A program made the translations under genes and the position numbers. The notes below the pieces were generated by a model. That model saw only the letters and a list, made by a program, of their open reading frames with translations, did no database searches and had not been told where the DNA came from. Source: Planctomycetaceae bacterium (lineage in GTDB: Bacteria; Planctomycetota; Phycisphaerae; UBA1845; UTPLA1). From it: a DNA stretch of 64,000 nucleotides. Location of the stretch: positions 1 through 64,000 of the forward strand of contig WYBU01000069.1 of NCBI GenBank assembly GCA_011525745.1. Reading direction: 5' to 3'. Below, in pieces: positions 39,401 to 46,780 of the stretch. Numbering within the stretch: the first letter of the stretch is position 1; every line of letters begins with the position of its first letter.

Positions 39401-39511
39401 GATTTCGACGAGCGCATCGACATCCAGCACCGGAAAGCCCGGCTCGGAGAACAGCAGCAGGGTGGAGAGCAATTGCGGGGCCATGCGGGCGTTGTTTACC
39501 GCAAGGGCCAT
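36410..39511 (-). CDS. Large glycoside hydrolase-like protein (GH5/GH42-type barrel with GATase-like domains)
   Basis: 1033 residues, no clear signal peptide. N-terminal about 110 residues look like a glutamine-amidotransferase-like fold (LLLFSEPGFPVLDVDALVEI, FLENGGTLVYLGGAPFTRP). The middle is a TIM barrel: MGVDLVRTGAWTAYKKISL, EIMWDLINEPSFSSAEH (acid/base Glu as in clan A enzymes) and TPMLISETGVMQREL (nucleophile Glu). A beta-galactosidase-trimerisation/GATase-like domain follows (VVIVPSADVFSPRDFGAPGT, RNGATLICSGWFECND), then a small beta domain. It fits an enzyme acting on plant- or algal-type glycans; the exact family needs a profile search. It follows another giant protein gene on the same strand. 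Confidence 0.7.
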   Translation of the reverse strand: MALAVNNARMAPQLLSTLLLFSEPGFPVLDVDALVEIAGATEARTVDELIRELTPQRIFVWRHGSAFPAELWAPLQRFLENGGTLVYLGGAPFTRPVVGPPGARVVQPPTLSMIKALRLNQCERISVAGGRLRSAIGFGATSERVLPSPTWAWVLEPRLTEAKTFANEDGSDGPRDGAVRGLVHVLCAANGAAPSLHADMREFPCAAAAVAVYRLRGRWAGGKWVFWLLSTPPRADELNALLAEARRPVVDFRVAPTFGCFHEGERPSLLVRLYRPRGESPREHEISLSVTAPDGATHPQLPLKLRVAEHGSTRVPLDVPTAPGLYRVTAQCPPFPPATTGYWVFDAELFASGGALSFDDYTLRRNDRPAPVIGTTVMSAGVHRQFLFEPNAATWDDTFAELSAMGVDLVRTGAWTAYKKISLEPHQIDEAWLRALEAYYLSARKHGVAVVFTFFAFLPEPFGGENPYLDPRAVEGQRAYLSAVASRFANAREIMWDLINEPSFSSAEHLWHCRPNRDKHEEEAFLKWLEQRFGPPDRPPRTSTTASAPTQEWDGGVRARWRLTPDEPLGLPTKEDFADRHVFEKARPYRAADYVLFAQDAFATWIDQMSEAIRAAGSTAPITVGQDEGGLTQRPSPLFHHRRTSFTSMHTWWNNDALLWDGLMACGSGTPMLISETGVMQRELLSGAVQRDPEARAKLLSRKIGYAFAAGAFGVVQWCYDANPYMPVDNEAAIGLRRADGSYKPEHAVLRTFAAFVARNRERFEHPVPPQTVVIVPSADVFSPRDFGAPGTRRLVDVVCGDLNVPVRFVSEYRTSEDLGAPRAIILPSCRGIGDAAWRDICSAVRNGATLICSGWFECNDAGLPAERLKLAPRPLARFEPWAPREATPAAAGESSSHEPLRFPLSVVESWYAAAHDGPAAASLHAPAGGRVWHHPLPIDWGETLDAARSFYDAGLKLGGVEPDESHAGAPGAAGVLVRTIRFREARLIVAVNESSVDAALRLGDHPWRVPAGEARMAFADAATGRILDASHQ

Positions 39512-39605
39512 GCCCGATGCAAATGGGGGGAAGCGGGAGGAATGGTTGTGACGTGATTTGTTGGCGCCGGCTCCGGGAGGTTTGGAGAATGCAGCACGTG
39601 AGTCG

Positions 39606-39660
39606 GGATTTGAGATCTGACATTGGAGATTGTTAATCTCAAATGTCAGATGTCAAATCC
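39606..39660. repeat. 55-bp near-perfect palindrome plus short direct repeats
   Basis: GGATTTGAGATCTGACATT and its inverse AATGTCAGATGTCAAATCC flank GGAGATTGTTAATCTC, itself palindromic, so the whole 55 bases fold into one long hairpin. It is followed by AGCTGAAAGCTG-type direct repeats (39672-39710). The low GC contrasts with the neighbours. It lies in the 238-base gap between two glycosidase-like genes. Confidence 0.8.
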
Positions 39661-39749
39661 GCCTCGCTCGGCAGAAAGCTGAAAGCTGATTGCTGAAAGC
39701 TGATGGCTGTTGGTCCGCACGGCGGCCCCTACGGGCGGTTGGCGTCGAT

Positions 39750-42614
39750 TCACTCGACGCCGACAACGACATGATGCCGCCGCGGACCGCCCAGTTCCTC
39801 CAGGCTCACGCGAATCGGCCGGCCGCGCAGCGAAGCGGGATCGGGCAACTCGAATTCCTGCTCGATCGACTGTTGCGGCGCGATGTCGCGCAGCAGGCGC
39901 GTCAGGCGCTTGCGCCCCGGCGCGACGACGTAGCCGCGGAGGTTCAACGTGCGGTCGGAACGGTTGACGATTCGCTGTCGCAGGATCAGTCGCTCCGCCG
40001 TCCAGTGCGGGACGATCTCGACGTCGAGATCATCCCCGCCGATCGACAGGGGAAGCGAGAAAGGAATCGACAGGGGCGCATCGCCATCGATCATCAGCAC
40101 CGCATCGATGGCCGTCGTCCCCGATGGCTGATTCGCCGGAACGCGAATCGCCAGCTCGAACCGTCCCTGCTCGCCGGGTTCCAGGATCACGTCGAACGAC
40201 TGCGGCTTGATCGACCAGGCCGGCGGTTCGCGAACGCTCAAACGACCGCGCAACGGCGCGGCAAGCGTGTTGCGCAGCCGCAGCGCATCGAACTGCGCCT
40301 GACTGTCCAGCGCCAGCGTGGCGCGCTCCAGCCCCAGCGACGATTGCAGCCGTACGCGATTCGCGTCGACCGGCAGAATCAGCGTCGGCAGGAGGCCGAT
40401 CTCGAACGTTCGCGCGGCGCCCGGAAGCGCCGGCTCGCCGTCGGAGCAAGCGAACTGCCGACCGAAGAGGTCATACGCCCGCGCTTCGTCGCCGCAGGCC
40501 AGCGCGATCGGCGTCGTGCCGTCGTCGGCGTCGCACCACGCCACGATAGTCCCCGTGCCGTCGCCGCGCGCGAACAGCCAGGCTTCGACGTCCGCGTGCG
40601 GCAGGACGCGCTCGATCGTCACGGCGTCGGCCAGCGCATGATTCAACGCGCGCACGGCCAGATAAGTCTCGTCGGGCCACAGCCCGCCGTTGTCAGCGAT
40701 GGTCCACGGGGGCGGTACGAAGACTCGCGTCGCACCGGCCGCGCGGGCCAGGATCACGCGCCTGGCCCAGTCCGCTGTTCGCGCGCGGCGTTCGTATCGT
40801 CCGTCCTCCAGCGGCTCGATGACCGCCCAGCGCTCGGCGCCGTCGTCGGTCATCGCCGCGGCGAACTGATCGCCGACCCGCGCAGCGGGTACCAGGGACG
40901 GAATCGTCACCGAAAACGCCGCGCCCTGCTCGCGTCGCTCGCCCGGGGCGTACAGCGCGTGCGACGGCATGGCCAGGCGCGGCAGATGCAGCAGCGATTC
41001 GATCTCGCGCCGCACCTGGGTAACGGCAGCCGGCCAGCGCGGATCGGAAGCTGGATCGGCGTCACCGTCGGCGCCGATCTGCCACCAGCGGGCGGTTTCG
41101 CCGAAACGCGTCACTAGCGGCGTCAGCGCATCGCGCCAGCGTTCGGGCGGCGCGGAGAGCACATCGAGCAAGCCGCGGTTCATCGGGGCAAACGACGCGA
41201 CCACGTCGGCCGGCGGTTGCGCGAGCACGGCGATGACCTCGACGTCGGCACGCCGCCAATCGTGCAGCAGTTGCGCCGCCGCGCGGCGCTCGGCGGATTG
41301 CGCTTCTGCGTGAAGCATCGGCCAGACCGGCGTTTTCACCGCCCGCAGGCCGGCTTGGAGAACCAGAGTCTTCAGTTCGTCGGGCGACCTCGTCAGTTCC
41401 GCGCCGACGGTCGTTCCGATGAAGCCCTCGCTGCTTCGGGCGGCGCTTGCGCCGCTCATCGTTACGCCGGTCTGCTCGCTCATCGGGCGCTGGGGTGCAA
41501 ACGGCCGCGGCGACAAGGGAAAATGAGCAAGCGCGGCGGGCATGCGCGCCAGGCACACGCGGCGGCTGACCAGCGGTGCGGCGCTGGTCGTCGTTTCCGT
41601 AGTCTTGGCGGCCAAGGATGGGCCGTCTTCCGATGCACCGAGCGGCGCGGCCAGCGACACTTCCGCTTCGTACCATCCCGACGCGAGCGACGACAGGTCC
41701 ACATCGAAACGATCCGAAGTGGCTGAAAGAGGCTCAAGCAACGCGCGTCGAACCACGCAGCCGGTCCAGTCGCGCACGATCAGCCGTCCGACCAGGTCGC
41801 CGCGATCGTGGTCCGACGTCCGCACGAGCAGCGTGATCGGCTGGTCGGGTGCGTAGAGGTGTGCGGCGCTGTCGAGGCCGATGCTTAGACGCGGCAGGCG
41901 CGCGACGACGATGTCGTCGATCCACGCGGCCCCGCGCATGTCCTCGCGCCGGATCGCGCGGGGCGCTTCGACGGTTCCGTCCAGTTGTTGAGGCTGTTCG
42001 AGCCAGAATCCCAGGCCGATCCATCGAGCGCCCAGCGGCGGCGCGCTGAGCACGATTTCGACGCGCTGCCACTCGGACGGTTCACCCGAGCCGCCAATCA
42101 GGCGGCTGCGGCGCTCGCTGCCGGCGATCGGCCGCATCGAGCGGTCGCGGTAGAAAGCGGTCAGCGACGCGCGGGCGTGGAGCAGTTCATCCGTGCGGAC
42201 CCAGGCGGACACGCGATAGTCGCAGCGCGAATCGACTTCAATGTCGCGTCCCTCATACACGCCGGCTACGTTGCCGCCGATGAGCCGCAGCACCATTGAA
42301 GGGGGCGCGCTGCGGCCGATCTGATCGTCGAAGCGCGCCTCAAGGTAGCGCGGATAACCGGGCGCCTCGTAGGGCGCCCAATCCATCGGGACCGACTCAT
42401 GGTTGCCGCGCGACCGCTCATCGAAGTCGAACAGCTTGACGCGGCGGGCATCCGGCTCGCGCTGGTCGGCAAAGATCGGCAAGGGTGTGCTGCAAACGAG
42501 CGCGGCGATCATCAGCTTGACAGCGCGGATGGCGAACGCGATCGAGTGTCGCTTCACAGCAACGATCGCGTTGCTCGCGTGCCGGGCGCCAATCTCGATG
42601 CGTGCTTCGGCCAT
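39750..42614 (-). CDS. Large secreted glycosidase-like / carbohydrate-active protein of unknown type
   Basis: 954 residues from the ATG at 42614 (GTGAGG eight bases upstream); the open frame further upstream to 42902 is probably not translated. Signal segment KLMIAALVCSTPLPIFADQ. Then a carbohydrate-binding jelly-roll (CDYRVSAWVRTDELLHARAS, WQRVEIVLSAPPLG), a Rossmann- or TIM-like middle (GFIGTTVGAELTRSPDELKT) and several beta domains (WSIKPQSFDVILEPGEQGRF). No catalytic pair is certain. Neighbouring the GH5/GH42-type gene on the same strand suggests both work on the same glycan. Confidence 0.55.
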   Translation of the reverse strand: MAEARIEIGARHASNAIVAVKRHSIAFAIRAVKLMIAALVCSTPLPIFADQREPDARRVKLFDFDERSRGNHESVPMDWAPYEAPGYPRYLEARFDDQIGRSAPPSMVLRLIGGNVAGVYEGRDIEVDSRCDYRVSAWVRTDELLHARASLTAFYRDRSMRPIAGSERRSRLIGGSGEPSEWQRVEIVLSAPPLGARWIGLGFWLEQPQQLDGTVEAPRAIRREDMRGAAWIDDIVVARLPRLSIGLDSAAHLYAPDQPITLLVRTSDHDRGDLVGRLIVRDWTGCVVRRALLEPLSATSDRFDVDLSSLASGWYEAEVSLAAPLGASEDGPSLAAKTTETTTSAAPLVSRRVCLARMPAALAHFPLSPRPFAPQRPMSEQTGVTMSGASAARSSEGFIGTTVGAELTRSPDELKTLVLQAGLRAVKTPVWPMLHAEAQSAERRAAAQLLHDWRRADVEVIAVLAQPPADVVASFAPMNRGLLDVLSAPPERWRDALTPLVTRFGETARWWQIGADGDADPASDPRWPAAVTQVRREIESLLHLPRLAMPSHALYAPGERREQGAAFSVTIPSLVPAARVGDQFAAAMTDDGAERWAVIEPLEDGRYERRARTADWARRVILARAAGATRVFVPPPWTIADNGGLWPDETYLAVRALNHALADAVTIERVLPHADVEAWLFARGDGTGTIVAWCDADDGTTPIALACGDEARAYDLFGRQFACSDGEPALPGAARTFEIGLLPTLILPVDANRVRLQSSLGLERATLALDSQAQFDALRLRNTLAAPLRGRLSVREPPAWSIKPQSFDVILEPGEQGRFELAIRVPANQPSGTTAIDAVLMIDGDAPLSIPFSLPLSIGGDDLDVEIVPHWTAERLILRQRIVNRSDRTLNLRGYVVAPGRKRLTRLLRDIAPQQSIEQEFELPDPASLRGRPIRVSLEELGGPRRHHVVVGVE

Positions 42615-42856
42615 GCAAAACGCCTCACGTCGCTCCGATTGCCGCGCGTGCGAGGACGCGCTGTGCCCGCCCGCTGATAAGGTTTCGGCAGTCTTGCGCA
42701 TCGGCATTGGCGGGAATCGGCCGATGTCATCGCGCAAATGTTGCGCGAGTCGGCCGCTTCGGCGCGACACTTCCGGCGGGTGCACCAAGGCGGACCGATT
42801 GGCCGAGATCATCCGCGCGGGCATGGGTCCGCATCGCAACGACAGGAGTTCGACGC

Positions 42857-43114
42857 ATGACTCAACGTTTTTCCCGCCGTCGCCGCGCGTATCTGCTGTC
42901 ACTGGCGGCCGTGCTGACCGCCTGCCCGTTGGAAGGCTGCTGGGGAAGCGAGCTGGCCAAGCGCTTCCGCGAGGGGTTCATACCCGGCTTTGTCGAGGGG
43001 CTTTCGCAGGCGGTCACGTTTGAGAACAACACGGCCGAACCCGGCCTGCGCCGCGCGTGGGCGGCGTTTTTCGAGGGACTCGGCGCGGCACTGAATACGC
43101 GAGACGGCTCGTAG
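42857..43114 (+). CDS. Small putative lipoprotein
   Basis: 85 residues from the ATG at 42857, AGGAG eight bases upstream. Basic N terminus MTQRFSRRRRAYLLSLAAVL then the lipobox-like LTAC. The mature part (FREGFIPGFVEGLSQAVTFE) is amphipathic helical. No family recognised. Confidence 0.6.
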   Translation: MTQRFSRRRRAYLLSLAAVLTACPLEGCWGSELAKRFREGFIPGFVEGLSQAVTFENNTAEPGLRRAWAAFFEGLGAALNTRDGS

Positions 43115-43366
43115 TCTGGTCAGTCGGGTTGGTTGCACCACATGCACGGCGCGGTGCGGACATTCTGCCCGCACGAATGGCCTTCAACCCCGTTTCATGC
43201 GTGTCTCAACACGGCCATGCCCTCGCCGAAAACGTTTTTCCAAATCACCCAAGCCCATCGTGCGCAAGGGCTTGACCGCGCCACCCGGGCGAAGATATGT
43301 CGCTTGTTTCCGGGCGATGCCCGTCTGTGGCAGAGGCTGACGCAATTCGATGCGCGTCAAGACGAA
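43115..43366. repeat. Intergenic repeats including family B palindrome
   Basis: 43210-43282 is a family B copy: arms ACACGGCCATGCCCTCGCCG and TGCGCAAGGGCTTGACCGCGC around an AT-richer loop (AAAACGTTTTTCCAAATC). 43150-43178 contains the TGCGGACATTCTGCCCGCA half of another dispersed palindrome. Confidence 0.65.
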
Positions 43367-43400
43367 AGCGTCACGGCCCCGAAGCGAAGGCCGTGACGCT
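43367..43400. terminator. Bidirectional terminator hairpin between convergent genes
   Basis: Perfect 12-bp stem AGCGTCACGGCC / GGCCGTGACGCT with a 10-base loop, lying between the small lipoprotein (+) and the VR-rich secreted protein (-). T-runs after the stem are short on both strands, so efficiency is uncertain. Confidence 0.6.
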
Positions 43401-43450
43401 TGTAATACGAATCGGTTTGCGCAGTTGCGTCGGGCGTTGAACAGTCCCCG

Positions 43451-44128
43451 CTAACCGCGAGTGAAGCCGATGCCCACGCCGGTGCGTCCCGTGCGCCCAT
43501 CGCGGTCGATCCGCAAGTCAAACCGCGTCCCACGCCGCGGTGCGGGAGTCACGTCGCAAGGCGGCGGAACCGGCTGGATGCACACGTCGTCGCGAATGAT
43601 CTTCCAGTAGCCCGGCCGCACGAGCACGCGCCGCTCTTCATACACCACCGTCGCGGGCCGCACGCAGACACGCTCCATCACCGTGTCCCATCGGCCGGGG
43701 CATACCACGACGGTCTGGTCGACATATCGCGTGCAGGGCGGCTTCACCAGGACGCGCTCGGTGCGATAGATGATCCGGCCGTGGCGGCGAACCGCGACGC
43801 GGCGCGACTCATAGACCGCCGGCTCGTCGACTCTCACGCGGCGGACTTCGGTCACGGGCGGAATCCACACGCGCTTGGGGCGATCTTCATGGACCGCCGG
43901 AATCGTGACCGGAATTCGGTCGATGCGATACTCCGGCTCGACCCAGACGCGCCGCGCGTGTGACGGGGCGACCGGCGGCGCGACGCCGATCGGCTGCGGT
44001 TGAATGTGTCGAGCATGTCCGTTCGCCGGACCGCCGCGGTAGCGATCGTTCTGGGCCTCGGCGGAAGCGGCGAACAAGAGCATCGTCGTTGCCGTCAGCA
44101 CGGTCGGGGCGATGAAACGCGGGAACAT
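43451..44128 (-). CDS. Secreted basic repeat protein
   Basis: 225 residues; GGAGACC precedes the start. Signal peptide ending ASAEAQ. The mature chain is basic and made of degenerate repeats of about 20-28 residues of the form RVWVxPxxxxxRIPV / RRVRVDEPAVYESRRVAVRR / ERVLVKPPCTRYVDQTVVV / RRVLVRPGYWKIIRDDVCI. Similar Val/Arg-repeat exoproteins occur in planctomycetes without known function; a cell-wall or polysaccharide-binding role is a guess. Confidence 0.65.
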   Translation of the reverse strand: MFPRFIAPTVLTATTMLLFAASAEAQNDRYRGGPANGHARHIQPQPIGVAPPVAPSHARRVWVEPEYRIDRIPVTIPAVHEDRPKRVWIPPVTEVRRVRVDEPAVYESRRVAVRRHGRIIYRTERVLVKPPCTRYVDQTVVVCPGRWDTVMERVCVRPATVVYEERRVLVRPGYWKIIRDDVCIQPVPPPCDVTPAPRRGTRFDLRIDRDGRTGRTGVGIGFTRG

Positions 44129-44400
44129 GGCGGTCTCCTTGCTGGACGCGGGCGTGCGCTTCGTGCGAAGTTGTTGATTGCCCGCCCGGTCGCAGAGTTA
44201 GACACGCGCCCCGCGGCGACGTTGGCGCAATCGAACGTGGGCAGAAGGCGAATGGGGCTTTGGGATGCGCGCAGGAATAACCTGCATGTTTCCGTCAGGG
44301 GTGGCTTGGCCCAGTTGAAGGCTCTTCGTGCGTAACGGCCGATGATTCGTTCAAGCAGCTTCTGCGCGGACTTCAGTTCAGCACGCAGGCATACGCGCGG

Positions 44401-45003
44401 TCATGACGCTTTCGACAGCTCGGCCGGCGCGAGGTAGTGTCGGCGGCACGACGGCAGCGGCATGCGTCCGTCGAGCACCGCCAGCACTTCTTCTTTCTCG
44501 CGAACCAGTTCCCACAGAGGCTGCGACGCCGACGCAATCAGCGGAAACGCCGCGGCGATCTGCGCATCCCACTGATCGGCGAAGGCGAGAAAATCGTCCG
44601 GGCCGACGAAGGTGCGACAGTTGGCCGCGCGGCACAGGCAGCGGAAGGGCGCTTCGACGTTCAGCGAACCGTAGTCGTCGGTTAGTTCCTCGCCGGGATG
44701 AATGTCGCGGACGGCGATTTCGAAGTTGAATCCCGGCGCCAGGCTCGTCGGCGCGCAGGAATGATTGACGAAGCGCGCATGGTCCCAGCAGAGAATCGCA
44801 TTGCCGAAGGCGTCTCGGAAGGCGTGCTTCAGCAGCACGCGCTGATAGATGCCGGTAAGCGTCGCGATGCGCTCAGGCGGGATCAATTGATCGAGCTTGT
44901 CGATCGCCCATGTGATGGTGCCGCGCGGAATGAACCGTGTGGCCACGACGCCGAACCCGATGTCCTCGTTGATGAACCGAAGTTCCGTATCAGGATGTAG
45001 CAT
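44401..45003 (-). CDS. SET-domain protein (putative lysine methyltransferase)
   Basis: 200 residues. SET motifs: IGFGVVATRFIPRGTITW, the cofactor motif ARFVNHSCAPT and HPGEELTDDYGSL with the catalytic tyrosine region, followed by post-SET-like cysteines (RCLCRAANCRTF). SET enzymes methylate lysine with S-adenosylmethionine; in bacteria they are sporadic, and some target host histones or ribosomal and DNA-binding proteins. Here nothing nearby names the substrate. No Shine-Dalgarno precedes the ATG. Composition equals its surroundings, so any transfer was not recent. Confidence 0.8.
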   Translation of the reverse strand: MLHPDTELRFINEDIGFGVVATRFIPRGTITWAIDKLDQLIPPERIATLTGIYQRVLLKHAFRDAFGNAILCWDHARFVNHSCAPTSLAPGFNFEIAVRDIHPGEELTDDYGSLNVEAPFRCLCRAANCRTFVGPDDFLAFADQWDAQIAAAFPLIASASQPLWELVREKEEVLAVLDGRMPLPSCRRHYLAPAELSKAS

Positions 45004-45243
45004 AAAAGAGGTGTGATGGGTGGGGCGTCCTTTCGTCGCCCCCGGCGGTCGGCCGCCCAGCCGCCCGCGGTCCGGAAGAATCCGAGCGATGGATATGGGG
45101 GCGGTATTCTACAAGTGCGTGGGCGGGGTTCAATAAAAAAAACACGTGAAAGGTCGAGATTTCCGCGCCAGCGGCGCCGCGACTTTGACCGCGAACACGT
45201 CGGAGTCGTCGGCCGAAATCCGCGGAAGTGGTCGATTGGATCG

Positions 45244-45414
45244 TCACTCGGTTTTTTCGGAGGAGGCGGTCGTAACCTCGGGCTTTTTCCGAGCTTCCGG
45301 GACGAGCAGCGCCGAGCCGCAGTATCCGCACCTGACCTGCTTGCCGCGCACCGCCTCCGGGACCTGTAGGACCTTGCGACACTTGAGATTCGGGCACAGG
45401 ATCGTTACGGCCAT
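45244..45414 (-). CDS. Small zinc-ribbon protein
   Basis: 56 residues from the ATG at 45414, GAGGGG six bases upstream. CPNLKC...CGYCG forms a four-cysteine zinc ribbon (LCPNLKCRKVLQVPEAVRGK, then QVRCGYCGSALLVP), the module planctomycetes often place before membrane proteins; here it stands alone with an acidic tail. A nucleic-acid or protein contact is plausible; function unknown. Confidence 0.65.
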   Translation of the reverse strand: MAVTILCPNLKCRKVLQVPEAVRGKQVRCGYCGSALLVPEARKKPEVTTASSEKTE

Positions 45415-45550
45415 GGCATACCCCCTCGCATCCGCGACCCGAAGTACATGGCCTTCCGGTTGCAGCCGATGCGTTTGCACCGACTTCAATCGGACGGACG
45501 GCGGCCGTTCTTGACGCCGGCGGAGTTTCTGTAATCTGATTCAAGATTAT

Positions 45551-45591
45551 TCGCCGATGGCCTTTATGATTGGTTATGATATAATTGCAGT
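45551..45591 (+). promoter_or_regulatory. Promoter-like AT-rich stretch before the structured RNA
   Basis: An AT-rich island in GC-rich surroundings carries TATAAT at 45580-45585. Transcription would start near 45592, two bases before the first hairpin. No good TTGACA lies 17 bases upstream, so this is an inference from the -10 and its position. Confidence 0.45.
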
Positions 45592-45783
45592 GTCCGGGAG
45601 AGGCAGCCTCCGATCCCGGGCGTGTCCGGCGCCAGCCTGTTGTGCCGCGCCGGACAGACGGTCCCGTCGAAGGGTCCGCCGGCGGGCGGGTGCTTCGGCG
45701 GGGTGATTCGGCCGGGAACGGCGCGGCGTTCCGAACTCGGTCGCCGGGCCTCCGGGTGGTCCGAATAGAAGGGAGGTGGTCCA

Positions 45784-45813
45784 GTGGCTTGTAACATAGG
45801 CGGGCTGCCATAG
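45784..45813 (+). CDS. Possible 9-codon leader peptide MACNIGGLP
   Basis: GTG at 45784 follows GGGAGGT (45771-45777) at normal start distance and runs nine codons to a TAG, which lies at the 5' strand of a long hairpin. The arrangement is that of a leader peptide or a toehold-like translation-sensing element, but it may be chance within a structured RNA. Confidence 0.3.
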   Translation: MACNIGGLP

Positions 45814-45856
45814 GCATGCCCACGCACGCTGCCTGTGGCAGCACCCACCAGGAATA

Positions 45857-45899
45857 GGACCCGCCGGCGGTTGTCGCTGTCGGCGGGTCCTGGTTTTTT
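45857..45899 (+). terminator. Intrinsic terminator of the structured RNA
   Basis: GGACCCGCCG (45857-45866) pairs perfectly with CGGCGGGTCC (45881-45890), 14-base loop, followed by TGGTTTTTT. This is the strongest intrinsic terminator seen in the window. Confidence 0.85.
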
Positions 45900-46243
45900 C
45901 AAGAAATCAGTCTTGCGGCCGATTCGCTTCCCAAGTCACCGCTTCCGCCGATAAACGCTCAAGGCGGCCGGCTGGCTTTGGCTCCGTCCTGCTTGGCATT
46001 GATTCGATCGTCTGATAATAATCCAATTCTTGCCGACATTCCATTCTGACCGCGTCAACGCGCTCTCTGCGGGACCGATTTGACTTTTTTTTGCGGATTT
46101 CGAGCAACGCCACTTCTCCATTTCGCGCTTACTAGTCAAGGGAGCATGCGTCTTCGTTTTGCGCATGTAGATACGTGCAAACGCTGAGTCCGATTCGTGC
46201 ACCGCGGAGCGAATAGGCAAATGGACGACGAGGGGGTGGGCTG
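45900..46243. other. Intergenic region upstream of the sigma-factor gene
   Basis: About 340 bases, clearly AT-richer than its surroundings. A minus-strand frame of 68 codons (45907-46113, beginning VALLEIRKKKSNRSRRERVD) is open, but its GTG start has no well-placed ribosome-binding site. I do not call it. The sigma-factor promoter should be here. Confidence 0.35.
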
Positions 46244-46780
46244 ATGGATCCAGCCCATGCGGCGTTGTTCACACGGCTGGTGCGAGAAAGTGAGCGGGCG
46301 TTGTACGCGTTTGTCCGCTCATCGCTTCGTGCCCGGTCAGACGTCGAGGATGTGCTTCAGGAGACATGGATGGCCGCCTGGCGCGGCTTTGACGCTTACG
46401 ACCGTAAGCGTCCGTTTGAGGCGTGGTTGCGCGGTATTGCGAGATTCAAGGTTATCGACCGGCTTCGTGACGGTCCGCTGGGCGGTCAAGCACGCTTCAT
46501 GCCTCCGGAGTCGGTCCTGGCCATTGCGGACGAGCTGGATGCGCTGGCGGCGCAGCGCAGTGATTCGACGCGGGCCGTGTTTGTGTTCATGGAGGAGTGT
46601 CTAGCGGCGCTGCCGCCGGCCGATCGCGCACTGATCGAGCGCGTGTACCGGTCGCGAGAAACATGCCGGGCCATCGCCGAAAGCAACGGCGATTCAGCGG
46701 ATGCCGTCGAGAAACGGCTCCAGCGCGCCCGGCTTCGATTGAGGAACTGTGTTTTGAACAAACTCCACGCGGATGCTTGA
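46244..46780 (+). CDS. ECF-type RNA polymerase sigma factor
   Basis: 178 residues. Region 2: AHAALFTRLVRESERALYAF, VEDVLQETWMAAWRGFDAYD and PFEAWLRGIARFKVIDRLRD, the -10 recognition part. Region 4: ECLAALPPADRALIERVYRS, then AIAESNGDSADAVEKRLQRA, a helix-turn-helix. The lengths fit a minimal two-domain ECF sigma of the planctomycete type with counting from A/LPxxxR. GAGGGGG precedes the start. The next gene overlaps its end and is the likely membrane regulator. Confidence 0.9.
   Translation: MDPAHAALFTRLVRESERALYAFVRSSLRARSDVEDVLQETWMAAWRGFDAYDRKRPFEAWLRGIARFKVIDRLRDGPLGGQARFMPPESVLAIADELDALAAQRSDSTRAVFVFMEECLAALPPADRALIERVYRSRETCRAIAESNGDSADAVEKRLQRARLRLRNCVLNKLHADA

Larger units (their letters stand above)
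45592..45899 (+). ncRNA. Highly structured RNA (about 308 nt) with intrinsic terminator and a 16S-tail-complementary segment
   Basis: Not recognised as a known class: I looked for features of 6S, SRP, RNase P and tmRNA and found none. Perfect helices visible in order: CCGGGA (45594-45599) with TCCCGG (45614-45619) around an inner GAGG/CCTC; GTCCGGCGC (45624-45632) with GCGCCGGAC (45647-45655); GCTGCCA then AGGCA pairing with TGCCT then TGGCAGC (about 45804-45842); and the terminator. Between them, 45766-45784 reads TAGAAGGGAGGTGGTCCAG, which can pair along its length with the 16S rRNA 3' tail of this genome (17 Watson-Crick pairs and two G-U). A 9-codon frame starts at GTG 45784. The RNA lies alone between a zinc-ribbon gene and an ECF sigma gene. 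Confidence 0.5.

Noticed and set aside
45592-45899. Known RNA classes (6S, SRP, RNase P, tmRNA, cobalamin riboswitch, 5S rRNA) as an explanation
   Set aside because: None of their hallmark sequences is present; CCGAACTCGG at about 45731-45740 recalls 5S rRNA, but the flanking 5S helices are missing.
45907-46113. 68-codon minus-strand frame with a charged N terminus
   Set aside because: GTG start without a spaced ribosome-binding site and no homology I recognise; left as intergenic.
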